Assembly (NCBI RefSeq): GCF_001649575.2
Contig: NC_051449.1
Span: forward strand, 16,233,458 to 16,297,457
Source of the DNA: Kryptolebias marmoratus
Lineage: Eukaryota > Chordata > Actinopteri > Cyprinodontiformes > Rivulidae
DNA length: 64,000 bases
Direction of reading: 5' to 3'
Below, in pieces: positions 23,601 through 33,960 of the stretch (the first letter of the stretch is position 1; every line of letters begins with the position of its first letter). A program made the position numbers and the translations under genes. The notes beneath the pieces were generated by a model. The model saw nothing but the letters and a program-made list of their open reading frames with translations. It was not told the origin of the DNA and did not search any database.

Positions 23601-25439
23601 AAGCTGTTTGCTTGGGTTATCGTCTCAGTATTTATCAGAGTCAAACTGGTTAATCCCACCATGAAAGCAGTGTACAGTAAGTTAAAAAGTTTAATTATTA
23701 CAACATCATTTAGATCAAACAGATAACGAAAATTTATCAGACAGACATGAATAATTGCAGGTGGATGATGGAGACTGCATGTAGATTTCTGATTAGTGTC
23801 CTTGTACCTTATCATCTTTCATTTAACACTGGTTAAGAATTGAAGTTCTCCACAACCACATGCTGCTTCTCAAATGCAAATTAGCTGATTACTTAATTTA
23901 AATAAAACTAAAATGTGTCAGTTAAGGACAAACTCAAAATTATGGAGAGACACAGGTCTGGATAATCAAATATGTCCCCTGTGAAACTTCTTTGAAGAAT
24001 TAATTGAGCAACACTGCTTCAGAGCCAAACAAGCCTTACATTTCATTTTATTTTTTTAATGATCTAATCAGTTGTCAGTGTAGCATGAAAACTTGCACCT
24101 TGAGCCCTTCTATCACATCTCCTCTATTAAGCAGTGTGAATAATTGCCTTCTCACACCAGTGTGCCAGCTTCTGAATCAGAACACGGCTAAAGGGCCACA
24201 GATTGGACAAATGTTGGAGGAGGATAGATGGGAATGTTAATGAGCGGAGTGCCAGCCTTGCTACTTACAGTACCTACTTAGGAAGGAAATGAAAATACGA
24301 TGGAAAACAGAAAAAAGGACATCGCCCAAGCAGCAATGAAACATATTCAGCTGTAGTTTTGTAAATATGTGGAGAATGACTGACTGTTTGGTGCATATTG
24401 GGACAAGAATGAGTTTCATCTCGAACCTGGGATGAGTTATAACCCTCCACACCCAAATTGGGGGGAAAAAAACGTATTTTCCTCTCATCATCCCTACCTT
24501 CAATCTGTGACTATGACATTGTCTAGATTGGAGGGGTTTTTTTTCAATCGGGTAGCTTACTAAGTTTCAGAATTCCAACGTTTCTTTTCATTAAAATGCA
24601 CAATCACAATCTTCAGATTGTAGCACAAGCTACTATATTAACCTCTGCTTTTGCCTTTGCTCTTGAATGGTGAACTTTTATATTAAACAAAGTGCACGGT
24701 GAATAGATTTGCATGAATAACAAACTAACTGGTGGAAGTGCTGGTGTGTGTACTGACCTTTGAAAGGCAATGGGAATCATTGTCTGCACCGGATGTTGAA
24801 TAATTAAGCTAAATGGCCAGGTATCTCAATGAGCTCTGCTAAATATTTAATTTATCTCTATGTTACATGAAGTAGGATACATGGAATGAGTTTAACTATT
24901 TACAAGGTCCGTTCATACAAATTTGATCTACTTTCTTATTTTGAACATTTAAACACAAAGCTCCCTTTATTTACCTGTATGTTTTCATGAAAACCCCTAA
25001 TAAAGGGTTCAGTGCAATAGAATATGATACAATATAATAAAATCAATTAACTTATTTACAAAGTATGATTTTTTATGTTTTTAATACAATGTCAAATAAA
25101 TTTGTAGATTATTTCTCCCAAAAAAACTCCAACATACCAAAATAGGCATTTATGGGGGGAAAAAAGGGATCAACCAAATTCAGGGTTTAAAGTTAATCAG
25201 TTACTCACACTTTTTTGCAGGTTATTATACTCCTCACTGTGTTATTCTTTGCAGTGTTTTCTGAAGTGACTTATTCAGGATAATTTACCATTGACCATGA
25301 AAGGCAGATGATAATGTAATGTCTTTCTGTACTCATAAAAGTGCAGAAACCAGTGATTAAATTTTAATGAAACTCTCAGGAAGTAACCATTAGATCTACG
25401 TCTACAACTGATTATCTTTTGGAGGCAATCATCATCCAT
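20621..25439. other. Unassigned non-coding DNA
   Basis: Long stretch without a recognisable gene. It holds (GTTT)n at 21232-21248, T-runs near 21862-21870 and 22509-22521, and a TCA triplet run at 23277-23292. Two stretches (21470-21610 and 24110-24240) are free of simple repeats and look enhancer-like by composition only. Frames such as 21762-22127 and 23528-23815 have no family signature. Confidence 0.4.
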
Positions 25440-25562
25440 TAAAGATGACCGCCACCTTAGCAAACAAAAATGGTTATAACTCAGTCAATTGTACAGATAT
25501 TGAGCTAAAATGTTGCCGTTCCTACACATACTCTGAACACTAAGAGTTCACACAAGATCTTT
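25440..25562 (+). repeat. Modular dispersed repeat, degenerate body fragment
   Basis: GATGACCGCCACCTTAGCAA, TGGTTATAACTCAGTCAATT and GTACAGATATTGAGC resemble the opening modules of the family (CATAACTCAATATTTGTAAA, 'ACTCAG...TACAGATAT'). More diverged than the other copies. Confidence 0.4.
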
Positions 25563-25607
25563 GTTTAAAACTTTAGAGTGCAAGGTGGATAAGCATTCCA
25601 ACTAGAA

Positions 25608-25704
25608 GTACTAATTTATTTATTTATTTATTCACTCACTCACTCACTCACTCACTCACTCACTCACTCACTCACTCACACATTCACTCACTCATTTATT
25701 TATT
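25608..25704 (+). repeat. CACT array flanked by TTTA repeats
   Basis: (TTTA)n from about 25614 changes into uninterrupted (CACT)n at 25633-25679, then imperfect CACT units, then TTTA repeats again to 25704. The symmetry suggests that the CACT array arose inside an older TTTA array. Confidence 0.9.
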
Positions 25705-25832
25705 CTTTTTTTTTGTTGTTTGTTTGTTTCTTACTTAAGTTTCCAGATAAAATTGCATTATAGGATTGAACTTTCATACTTCAGGAATGTCTTCCAAGTA
25801 CAGAGCCCACATTAAAATGCTTATTAACATGA

Positions 25833-25857
25833 TTTTTTTTTTTTTTTTTTTTTTTTT
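25833..25857 (+). repeat. T25 homopolymer
   Basis: Twenty-five consecutive T residues. It could be the poly(A) tail of a minus-strand retro-insertion, but no element is recognisable beside it. Confidence 0.9.
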
Positions 25858-25879
25858 GAGGAGCAACATGTTTTCTGCA

Positions 25880-27370
25880 GTGGTTTGAACTCTCTCCATC
25901 ATTGTTTAGCTCCTCTGCTTAGTATAATTAGTGTAATTGACCCTAGATTGCCAACAATTTATGCCTTGCTCAAGGACTCTTACTGCCAAACAGATGCCAT
26001 CTCAATACACCTTAGCTTTTTTTTTCCTCACCTCAGTGCAGCTGATTCCCTCCAAAGCTTTAATTTTATATTTCCTCCAAATTGCATCCTTCCTCCTCTC
26101 ATCTGATCTGGCCTCCCTCTTTCTTTGCATATCCCAGGTGTGTTGGCTTCTTTCAGAGCTGAGCTTTCTTTCTTTCTTTTTTTTCTATCTGCTTCTTTAC
26201 CATATGTCAACGTTTAGTTTTAATGGTATTCTGTCAGCTATTAATGTTTCAAGAAGGCATTCATCCTGGAGCTGACTTTCCCTCCTACTCTTCACCCCCT
26301 GAAGTTTTTTTTTTTTTAAACCTTTGCCTTAGTATCTCGTCTCTGAATTTCTTCACTGCCTTTTTTCCTTACTTCCTCTACGTGTTCTTCCGTCCTCCAT
26401 ATGCTGATTTTTTTTTTTTTCTCCAAGCAGCTATATCTCTGGGCGTTTGGGGCCTGGAAATGAGGATAGACTGAGTAGAAATTTCCACTCATAGTGGGAA
26501 GAAAATATCCCAAATATTCTCCCCCTCCTTCCATCCTTTCGTCATTTTATCTAAACTTCCTGAAGCTGCCAGGGTTGATCTAACCTCCACACCCTCGCCC
26601 TCTTCCACCTGGTCCTGTCCACAGGGTGATTACATCTGTACGCCACAGGCATGAGCGAGAAAGTGAGAGTGTGAGAAAGGTAGAGGATTACGCCTTTCTT
26701 CACTTGTGCATGCATGTAAGCTCACAGGAGAGGATGGAAAAGACGGTGCAAGAAATAAGACAGAGACAAATGTATTGATGTGGGGAGAAGTCAGAAGATA
26801 AGGGAAGGGCCTTGGGAGAGAGTGCGGTAAACAAGGAAAGAAACGGAGTGAGAATGGAGAGGGTTTAAAACAGGAAAAAGGAGAAATGAATGCATGAAGA
26901 AAAAAAGAAGATGAGTAGAGAACTAACGGTATAGAAAGTACGAATGGTGAAGGAAAATGGTTTGTATGCAATAAGAAAAGGAAAGATGAAGATGGAGGAA
27001 AATAAGGCTGAAAAAGAGCCGGAGGAGGAGTTTAGAGGACGGAGCAGTTGCTCTGAAACCATAAGTAGGCCAGTAGAAATTTCAGAAAAATTGATTAGCA
27101 TTCAAACAGACATGGTGTGTTGTGGGGGTTGGTGATGTGGAAGCGTGTGTGGGTGAGGGTGGGTGCCTATCTACCCCATAAATTCCTCCAGTGGCTGGCA
27201 CTCAGCCACACCCAAAGGCTGTTGATAGATAAAGATAGATGGGAACCCACATGACTGAGACTAAAACGGCAGGACAGAGCTCCAGCAGCTCAAAGAGACG
27301 TGGAGAGCTAAAGACAATTGTTAGAGACAGACAGAAGGAAGGGGCACAAGAGTGACTGACACAGAGTGAA
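25880..27370. other. Pyrimidine-rich to purine-rich strand switch
   Basis: From about 25880 to 26600 the plus strand is rich in C and T (repeated CTTTCTTTC, TTTCCTCC, T12 runs near 26300 and 26410). From about 26640 to 27370 it is rich in A and G (GAGAAAG, GGAAGGG, GAAGATG). The frames at 25885-27135 on both strands are consequences of this skew and have no family signature. The far end could include a 5' leader exon, but nothing proves transcription. Confidence 0.5.
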
Positions 27371-28379
27371 GGCTGGAGCTGAGCTCAGTTAACACATCCA
27401 CAGGCTGCTCTCACACTATAGGTGAACAGATAAAGCATGGAATGGGCTTAATTGCATCGAATGTCTCATGGCACTCCTGATGCTTGTGTGTGTGTTTAGT
27501 GCTTCTTTCTTTCCCAGGGATGTTGTGCAGTATTTTACCTCGGTGGTTTCCCTGGAGTGTGTCCTCACATTAATTAGGAGGGTGAATCTGCTTGTCTAAA
27601 CATGGCAACAAGAAGGCCACAAAAGTCAGTTCACGGTATCCCTGCTTTTATTTATTCATAAGTAAAACATTTCAACTTTCATAGTGCATTTACGACATCA
27701 AAATGTTTCATAAAAAAAGGAAAAAATGTTGTTGCTGCATCCAAAAAAATGAGCACTTTAAACAAACTTATACTTGTATGAAATATAATAGTGTTTACTT
27801 TCTTGCTGAGCCTGAAAAAATAAGATGTTTTATTATTATTTTGCAAAAAAGTTTTTTTTTTTTTTGTTTTTTTTTTGCCTTTTTATGTTCTACATTCTGT
27901 GTGTGCAAACCCATTCCCCAATGCTCCCATTGCAACAGCACAGTTCTGTTGCCTCAGAAAAAGTTCTAGTTTATCTTCAGCAAACTCTTTGAAACTATGT
28001 CAAAAGTACTCTTCTTTGCAAAAAGATGCACCTGCATGTGCAACAAACCTGAAATGTTCTAAATATTTTATAGGAAAAAAAAATAGCCAAGCTGGAAAAT
28101 GACACATTTTGTTATTGAATAATATCAATATATATCCAGCAATTATGAATGTGCGATTTGTTTTTTGCATAAAATCCCCTTGTACAAAAAAATGTTGTTT
28201 GAAATCAGTATCAGGCTTTTAAAAAAGGAGACAATGATAAAATGAAAACCAATATCAAGGCATAATATACATTATTGCAATTACTCTTCAAACAAAGTTG
28301 TTGTTTTTTTTTCATTAGGCATCTCTTAAGCTCTTAAACCCTTAAACTCTTAAGCTAAAAGTTGTAGCTGTTTTAATCT
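27371..28379. other. Unassigned non-coding DNA with T-tract
   Basis: Contains T14-G-T10 at 27852-27876. The frame at 27703-27969 runs through this tract (Phe-rich) and is not a convincing gene. Confidence 0.4.
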
Positions 28380-28620
28380 TGATCTCACAAGATGTTAGCA
28401 CGTCCAGTATTTTTTGTAAATGACTCAGCCATCACTACATCAATGTTTAGCTCAGTACCTGTAAAAGTGACTCAGTTATACCCATTTTGGAGTTGCCTAA
28501 AGTTGATCAGTCTTCTTTAACTGGATTGACTTATTTATTTTTTTAGTTTCATTAAAATCCATCCAGTGGTTCATGGGATATTTTGCTAAGAGCAAACAGG
28601 GCTGACTTTAAAATTTAATG
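28380..28620 (+). repeat. Modular dispersed repeat, body and tail
   Basis: Holds the TGTAAAAGTGACTCAGTTAT-type opening, then ATCCATCCAGTGGTTCATGG and GATATTTTGCTAAGAGCAAA, the same tail modules as at 19745-20035. The 'GGCCATCTTGAA' module is missing here. Confidence 0.55.
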
Positions 28621-28639
28621 CTAAAGTTTTAACAGTCCT

Positions 28640-28990
28640 GTGGCCTTCAGGTCAAATTGACCCAAAGATACAAGGGCTTCTCTACCTCTGTCTATCTCTC
28701 CCTCTTTTGAGGGCTTCAGGAGGGTGAGACAAAAGTCTTGTGCAATGTACAATATAAGAGTCAGAGTGTAGGATTTAAGAAGAGTATTTGTTTAGGATGA
28801 CTCTCAGCTCCTAACACAACAAATTTTGGCTCAGTGTCTGTAAATGTAACATAGTTACAAACAGTTTTGTCTTGACTTAGACTGATTAGCTGTGGCAGCC
28901 ATCTTGAGTCGGGTTGGCGGGTTGATTGTGATCACCCGCATTTTGTCTTATGGCTGCGGGTGATAGTGATATAATGTGCCTAACAAAACT
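28640..28990 (+). repeat. Modular dispersed repeat, second adjacent copy
   Basis: Starts with TGTGGCCTTCAGGTCAAATT and GACCCAAAGATACAAGGG, then CTGATTAGCTGTGGCAGCCA and TCTTGAGTCGGGTTGGCGGG, which match the body of the family. The tail is not recognisable. It follows the previous copy in the same orientation after about 20 bases. Confidence 0.5.
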
Positions 28991-29058
28991 GACTTAGCAT
29001 CAGGCTGTTTTCATGCATTTCTTTGTGAAAAGACTTGTGGTACATGTTTGGAATGTGT

Positions 29059-29307
29059 ATAGGGCTGCGCAATTTATCACAATTTTCTTCTTCCCTCATG
29101 CATTCGTGTTCTGGATGATAATATTATATTTGGTCAATCCAGCAGACTCTCACTGGCCTTGATGCTCACACTTGGTTTGGAGGATGGTAATGACAGAAAA
29201 AAAGCGATGAGAGAGGAAAATGGAAATTTGTCACAACTGATATCATCATTGCAATTCTAAACAATAATATCGCACATCACAAGATTTTCTGCTATTTTGC
29301 AGCCTTG
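29059..29307. mobile_element. hAT-like MITE
   Basis: Left end TAGGGCTGCGCAATTTATCA and right end ATTTTGCAGCCTTG are imperfect terminal inverted repeats (AGGGCTGC against GCAGCCTT). The interior has the ATCATC/CAATAATATCGCA style of the fish non-autonomous element that starts TAGGGCTGCACAAT, which I associate with hAT transposons. About 250 bp, no coding capacity. A clean 8-bp target-site duplication is not visible. Confidence 0.5.
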
Positions 29308-30689
29308 TTCTAATATTGTAGTATTTTGTCAGTGGCTGGAGTTCATGTCAATGAGCTTTTGTTGGGGAAGCTAGTTTGAAGTAAAATAAGTTTCAACAAA
29401 AGATAGGAAAATGCAGATTACACCGGGATACTGGTAGACATTTGCTGCTGTACAATCATTCACTCCAAAATCCTGATGAAAGTTTTAGGAAATTTCGATA
29501 AATGGGTTTATATTCATAATGCAATACCATCCGGGAGGTGTCTGGATAGTCCTAAATTACTCCTACAGCATGACTAGTCACGGTTATCAAATGAGAAAAG
29601 GCAGAGGGAGCCCTGCTATAAAACACAGATGATCTGCAGCGTTTATCTAACTTTGCAGGAGCAACAAACATCCTGCAGGTTAACAGAAGTGAATACACGT
29701 GAGCATAACAAGGACGAGTGCAATTCAAGATATTAGGTGGTGACATCCAGAGCTTTGTTCATTTAACAAGTGCACAATATTTTTGTAAACCTTAATTTTT
29801 GCCTAGTTTACTCTAAGAAACTCTTTTTAAATTTTTTGGGTTTTTGTTATTTAGTTTAATGGTCTAACATTAAAAAAGGCTTTTCTGTTTTCTAGTTTGC
29901 CTTTTAGAGCTGAAAAAAATCAGTTACGAGTGTACAAAGTCATTGCTCAAAAAGAAACATGTTGTTTTTCTATGTTGTAGTGATTAGCAAGTCCACATTC
30001 TCCTATTTTTTTTTCTGTTTTTCTCCTGAGGGCAGTTGTTCTTCAAATGCTGTTTTGTTTCATACATCAAAAGACATTATTTGCAGACTTGTTGGTTGAG
30101 ATTGTTAGGTTTTTGTCAAACAATGCACCAATTAGGTCCCAGCTGACCCATAGTCAGCTGTTGTAGCTGTCGCACACTAGTAGGATGAGTGTAGCAGGGA
30201 TGCAGAACAGATCAATTGGAGGGAAAATAGGAGTCTAGTAGGTAACAGACATCCAACGTTTGAGCTAAATCAGTGAGAATTATTATAATAGCATGTTGTG
30301 TCACTGAGAAAGTTAACTTTCTAAATTTGACCTTTTTGTCTTTTTCAGTGTGGTTAGAAAATTTATTAAGCTAAGGGTACCAACAGCAGCTTATTTCAGC
30401 ACTTTTATTTACTTTTTTTGTTGTTTATTTTTTGTCAATAAATGTGACTATGTGGATGATTGGATGAGTTGTAGGCTTCCAACTTTCCGCTTCACTATTT
30501 TGTATTTATGTTACATGTATGTCATATTTACTTTGTTCATCTCTTGAACAGCATCATTAGAGGAGATGCCAAACTCCCTCCCGCAAATTTCTCAGGGGGG
30601 AATAAATTCAGAATGTCAGATAATGGTGATATCCACACAATATTACATACAACAATTTTAGCTTTTTAGCACATTATAGCATCTTCCTT
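29308..30689. other. Unassigned AT-rich non-coding DNA
   Basis: No gene recognised. 29552-29746 is less AT-rich and open on the minus strand for 64 codons without a family signature. Confidence 0.4.
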
Positions 30690-30800
30690 TTTTTCCTTCA
30701 GCTGCTCTGCTTAGGGCTCACCACAGAGGATCACCTCACCCTAGCATCAACACATCAACCCTCTGCATATCCTCCTTCATTACATCCTTTAATCAAAACC
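30690..30800 (-). mobile_element. RTE-type LINE 3' end, fragment 1
   Basis: Plus-strand text CAGCTGCTCTGCTTAGGGCT, CACCACAGAGGATCACCTC and CTCTGCATATCCTCCTTCAT is the antisense of the 3' region of a very common fish non-LTR retrotransposon (family text 'GGGGTCGCCACAGTGGATCA' and 'CTCTGCATCCTCCTTCA'). It lies where the 3' end of the minus-strand element at 31500-31745 should be. Confidence 0.6.
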
Positions 30801-31499
30801 AATGCATAATGATGGAGGCAGGATCTCCATCTACTTCTGTTGTTCAAAGTGAAGCCATAATAACTGGTTTAAGAGCCAGCTATATTGTGTTTTTTAAACC
30901 CAGAGCCAGCACATGAGGGATGTGGGGTTGACTTCTCACCCGCATACAGTCATGGTGCCTTTAAATCAAAGTTTTAACGTAGCAGCAAGGTAAGACCTAC
31001 TGTTGTGGGTTATTCATAATTAAACAAAAGACTCAAGGATTGACAGCTGGATAGGATTTATACAGTCCATTATATTTTACATGAGTTGGACAGCCTGTGA
31101 TCTCTCTCTGTCTCTCTTTGTCTCTCTGTCACTGTCTGTCTCCCTCTCTACCAGATGCAGCAAAAACGCTTACATTCCCTCGTTATCTCTAAGAAGTAGA
31201 CAAAACATTACACTCTACGACAGACATTGTCTTTACAGGTCAATGTGTTTTAAAAAACAACGGTAGACATTCTAACTCTAAGCAAAGTTTCCCTGAAACT
31301 GTGTAATATGGACTAAAGAAACATTAATCATTGTTAAAACTAAATAAGGCTTTAGTATCATTTGTAATTTTCACTTTCTACATTACGTGACTCAACAGAG
31401 GTCAACACCTGAGATGTATTTTTCTTTTTTAATTGGGCAAACTTACACAGACTTAAAAACCTATCTTGCAGCCGGCCTACAGCTGCTTAAGGTTTCTGT
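30801..31499. other. Non-LINE sequence between two LINE fragments
   Basis: About 700 bases that do not read as LINE, between two pieces that would lie close together in an intact element. Includes a TCTCTCTGTCTCTC stretch at about 31105-31150. No terminal repeats, target duplication or coding sequence recognised. Confidence 0.45.
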
Positions 31500-31745
31500 G
31501 GCTAGTTACTAATCAGTGTCAATGCCATGTACCTTCTCTGTGGTCTTCCTATTTTTCTTCCTCCCTGGCAGCTCCTGACTCAACATCCTTTGTCCATAAA
31601 TTTGCTCTTCCTCCTCTGCACATGTCCAAACCACCTCAACCTCTCTAACTTTGTATCCAAACTGTTCACCCTGACCTGTCCCTCTGATACACTGATTTCT
31701 AATCCTGTCCATATTGGTCACTCCTAATGCAAATCACCTCACCTC
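31500..31745 (-). pseudogene. RTE-type LINE reverse transcriptase C-terminal tail
   Basis: Minus-strand translation of 31509-31721 reads MDRIRNQCIRGTGQ (residues 4-17), then KVREVEVVW (24-32) and IYGQRMLSQELPGRKKNRKT (41-60). This matches the region after the reverse-transcriptase domain of an RTE-like fish LINE, whose usual form is 'RMDRIRNE.IRGTA', 'KVREARLRWFGHV' and 'YIGQRML.MELPGRRKRG'. The sense reading continues upstream (LGVT before TNMD). The RT catalytic FADD-type motif and the endonuclease are absent, so this is a 5'-truncated dead copy. It starts at a GTG, not an ATG. Confidence 0.7.
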
Positions 31746-32429
31746 CTGTATTTTTCTTAGTGCTTTCTTTTTGTTAGCACTTTATAGCATGCATGTAACC
31801 ACAACGATAAGCAACAGTGTTGCTTTAATCATGATAATGCTTTTGTACTTATGTAATTATAGAATTACTACACTTTTATTCCACTGTGCCACAGGGAAAA
31901 TGTTTATTTGTCAGATATTTTACTAGGTAATATATTATTTTATTTTATTGCTATTTTAGATATTTATGATGGTTCAGGCACTTTCTTCTTGTTGGTTTTG
32001 CCATCACACAGACATTTATGAGATGATTTTACTGAAATAACTGTTTAACGACTGCGAGTTAGGCTTGAGACATTGTAGGTACTTCATGACAGAATTGTGG
32101 CTTTTTTTTTTCTCAAGTTATTAAGTTCACTCCTCTAATCAAATTCATAGTTTTGTTATTGTGAGGGAGCTGCTGGCTTACTTAGCATGTCAAACCTAAA
32201 AGCTACTCAAAACCTGAAATAAACAGTCTTTTTGAGGCTTTTACAGCTAAGGAACTCTCCTCTGAAATACTCTTTACAGGTTATCCTTACATGAACTGAC
32301 AGTGCTATATATTCTCTACACAGAAATGGGCTTTTTTCATTTAGCATTATCAGTCCAGATGGTTTTATCCTTTCAAATCATTATCATTGAGAGGAGGAAA
32401 CATTGGTTCCCCCGTCGTATGGAATTGGC
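31746..32429. other. Unassigned AT-rich non-coding DNA
   Basis: No gene or repeat recognised. Confidence 0.45.
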
Positions 32430-33165
32430 TCTCTGATTAAATGAGCTTTCATCATCTTCCTTACACACCCCTCCCTCCTGTGTGTATCCGCAGTCAGATC
32501 ATCTTCCCTGCGAAGTCATCCGGTAATGATGCGAATCACATTAGATGAATGGATAGGCTTACTAATCACATAAAGCCTGTTAATTGGATGCATATTGTCA
32601 TGGCAAACTATTATAGCATCATAAAGTATCGGCGCTGAAGTGGGCGGCGCTGCGCTGAGGTTGCATCGGCAGTACTAACATAAAAGCAAATAGGCATGAC
32701 AAATAAGACAGAGATGAACCCAGGGGCCTTTTCTGTTGTGCTCTGCCTCTGTCTGTGTCACCTCTCTCTCTTAGGCTGCGTCCTCACACATTACCCTCCA
32801 ATAATCATTTCTTAATCCCAGACTGGAAAGCGCTTCCTTCCTACCATGGCTTCTTCCCTACCCACCTGAGGGAATTTCATCAGCTTTTTCTGGTTAATTA
32901 CCTCAAAGATGCTGTCACTCTTACCTAATTATAACTCAATTCTCAGCATCCAGTCTCAGAAGGGTATGCTCTGAGATGAACCATTAAAAATCTGGTGTAT
33001 TTCCATGACCTCCGGAACTCCCATTGCGTTAGCCGAACAGATGTCAAAAATTAGTGTTGGCGCTGACCTTGAATGGCTCATTTGGTTGCTATTAACAAAG
33101 ATAAATAAGCAACGATTAAACACAGCATAAATTATCATTATTAATTAGATTTTGTAATGCTTTAA
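32430..33165. promoter_or_regulatory. Candidate conserved non-coding (enhancer-like) block
   Basis: About 730 bases without transposon text or long simple repeats, with clustered homeodomain-like and HMG-like motifs: GTTAATTGG (about 32579), GGTTAATTACCTCAAAG (about 32892), CCTAATTATAAC (about 32924), TTAACAAAGATAAATAAG (about 33093) and ATTATTAATTAGATTT (about 33137). This composition is typical of vertebrate developmental enhancers. Conservation cannot be judged from a single sequence, so the call is inference only. Confidence 0.25.
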
Positions 33166-33356
33166 TTCAGTATAATGTATGGCTTTTATATATGAGGTCA
33201 AACCTAAAACTAGTTATCAGAACTGTCTTTTTTTTCTTTTGTATAGGAGCAAACTAAAATATTTTTTGTTGTCCAGTCTTTTTTTTTATTTACTGTATTT
33301 CATGACATAATTGTTGAACATATTTGCTTATAGCCTTTGTAGAATGTTTTAATAAC
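33166..33356. other. Unassigned T-rich DNA
   Basis: T-runs only; no gene. Confidence 0.4.
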
Positions 33357-33380
33357 AAATACCAACAACGGTTGGTATTT
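33357..33380 (+). other. Perfect 10-bp hairpin beside Tc1 relic
   Basis: AAATACCAAC (33357-33366), loop AACG, GTTGGTATTT (33371-33380). It ends exactly where the Tc1-type end ACAGTGCCTGTAAAAA begins. Confidence 0.85.
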
Positions 33381-33710
33381 ACAGTGCCTGTAAAAAAAGT
33401 CTTTATCCCCTTGAATGTTTTACTCTTTTATTGCTATTATAAATCAGCTATGGTCAAAAGATTATTGAAAAGTACATGTCAGGGGCTGGTTACAAAAGGA
33501 TTTTCAAGGCCCTAAACATCTCCAGGAGTTTTGTTAAATCCATCATCAAGAAATTGAAGGGATATGAGACATGTGTAAATCTACCAAAAAGCAGACACAC
33601 AAACTAAGTGACCATGCAGGAAGGCGAATAATGAGAGAGCCCACCAAGACACCTGTGACTATTCTGAAGGAGTTCCAAGCTTCAGCAGGTGAGATGGGAG
33701 AGACTGAGCT
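33381..33710 (+). pseudogene. Tc1-like transposon, left end and transposase N-terminus
   Basis: Begins with the terminal text ACAGTGCCTGTAAAAAAAGT and CTTTATCCCCTTGAATGTTT, typical of fish Tc1 elements. It continues with the transposase DNA-binding region: GACATGTGTAAATCTACCAA, then the frame from 33571 reading KLSDHAGRRIMREPTKTPVT (residues 11-30) and ILKEFQASAGEMGET (31-45). This is the second helix-turn-helix part of a Tc1 transposase. A frameshift separates it from the first helix-turn-helix at about 33475-33570. The sense reading stops matching at about 33703. Confidence 0.75.
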
Positions 33711-33960
33711 ACAACACAGTTCTTTTGCAGACAGCATCAAATCGTCCTCCAGGATTTCCCTATATTTTATTAAATTCATTTTACCCTCTATCTTTACAAG
33801 CCTCCCAGTGCCAGCTGCCGAGAAACACTTGACCATATAGTCTTCCACATGCCATTTGATAAACTCTAGACTAGATTTAATGAGTTTTCTTCAACAGAGG
33901 CTTTCCCCTTGCCACTCTAAGCTGAGACGGGTCTATTTTCAGTCACATTGGCTCTTTTTG
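33711..33960 (-). pseudogene. Tc1-like transposase C-terminal fragment, inverted
   Basis: On the minus strand residues 8-20 read CFSAAGTGRLVKI, followed by EGKMNLIKYREILEDDLMLS (21-40) and AKEL (41-44). This is the segment after 'GGGSIMLWG' in Tc1 transposases. Upstream on the same strand (33850-33960) the DNA recalls the 'KPLLKKTHIKSRLEFAKRHVGD' region. The DETK-type first catalytic aspartate and the segment between are deleted, and the QDNDPKHT and final acidic motifs are missing. It is joined tail-to-tail with the plus-strand N-terminal piece near 33703-33716, so the locus cannot encode a transposase. Confidence 0.75.
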
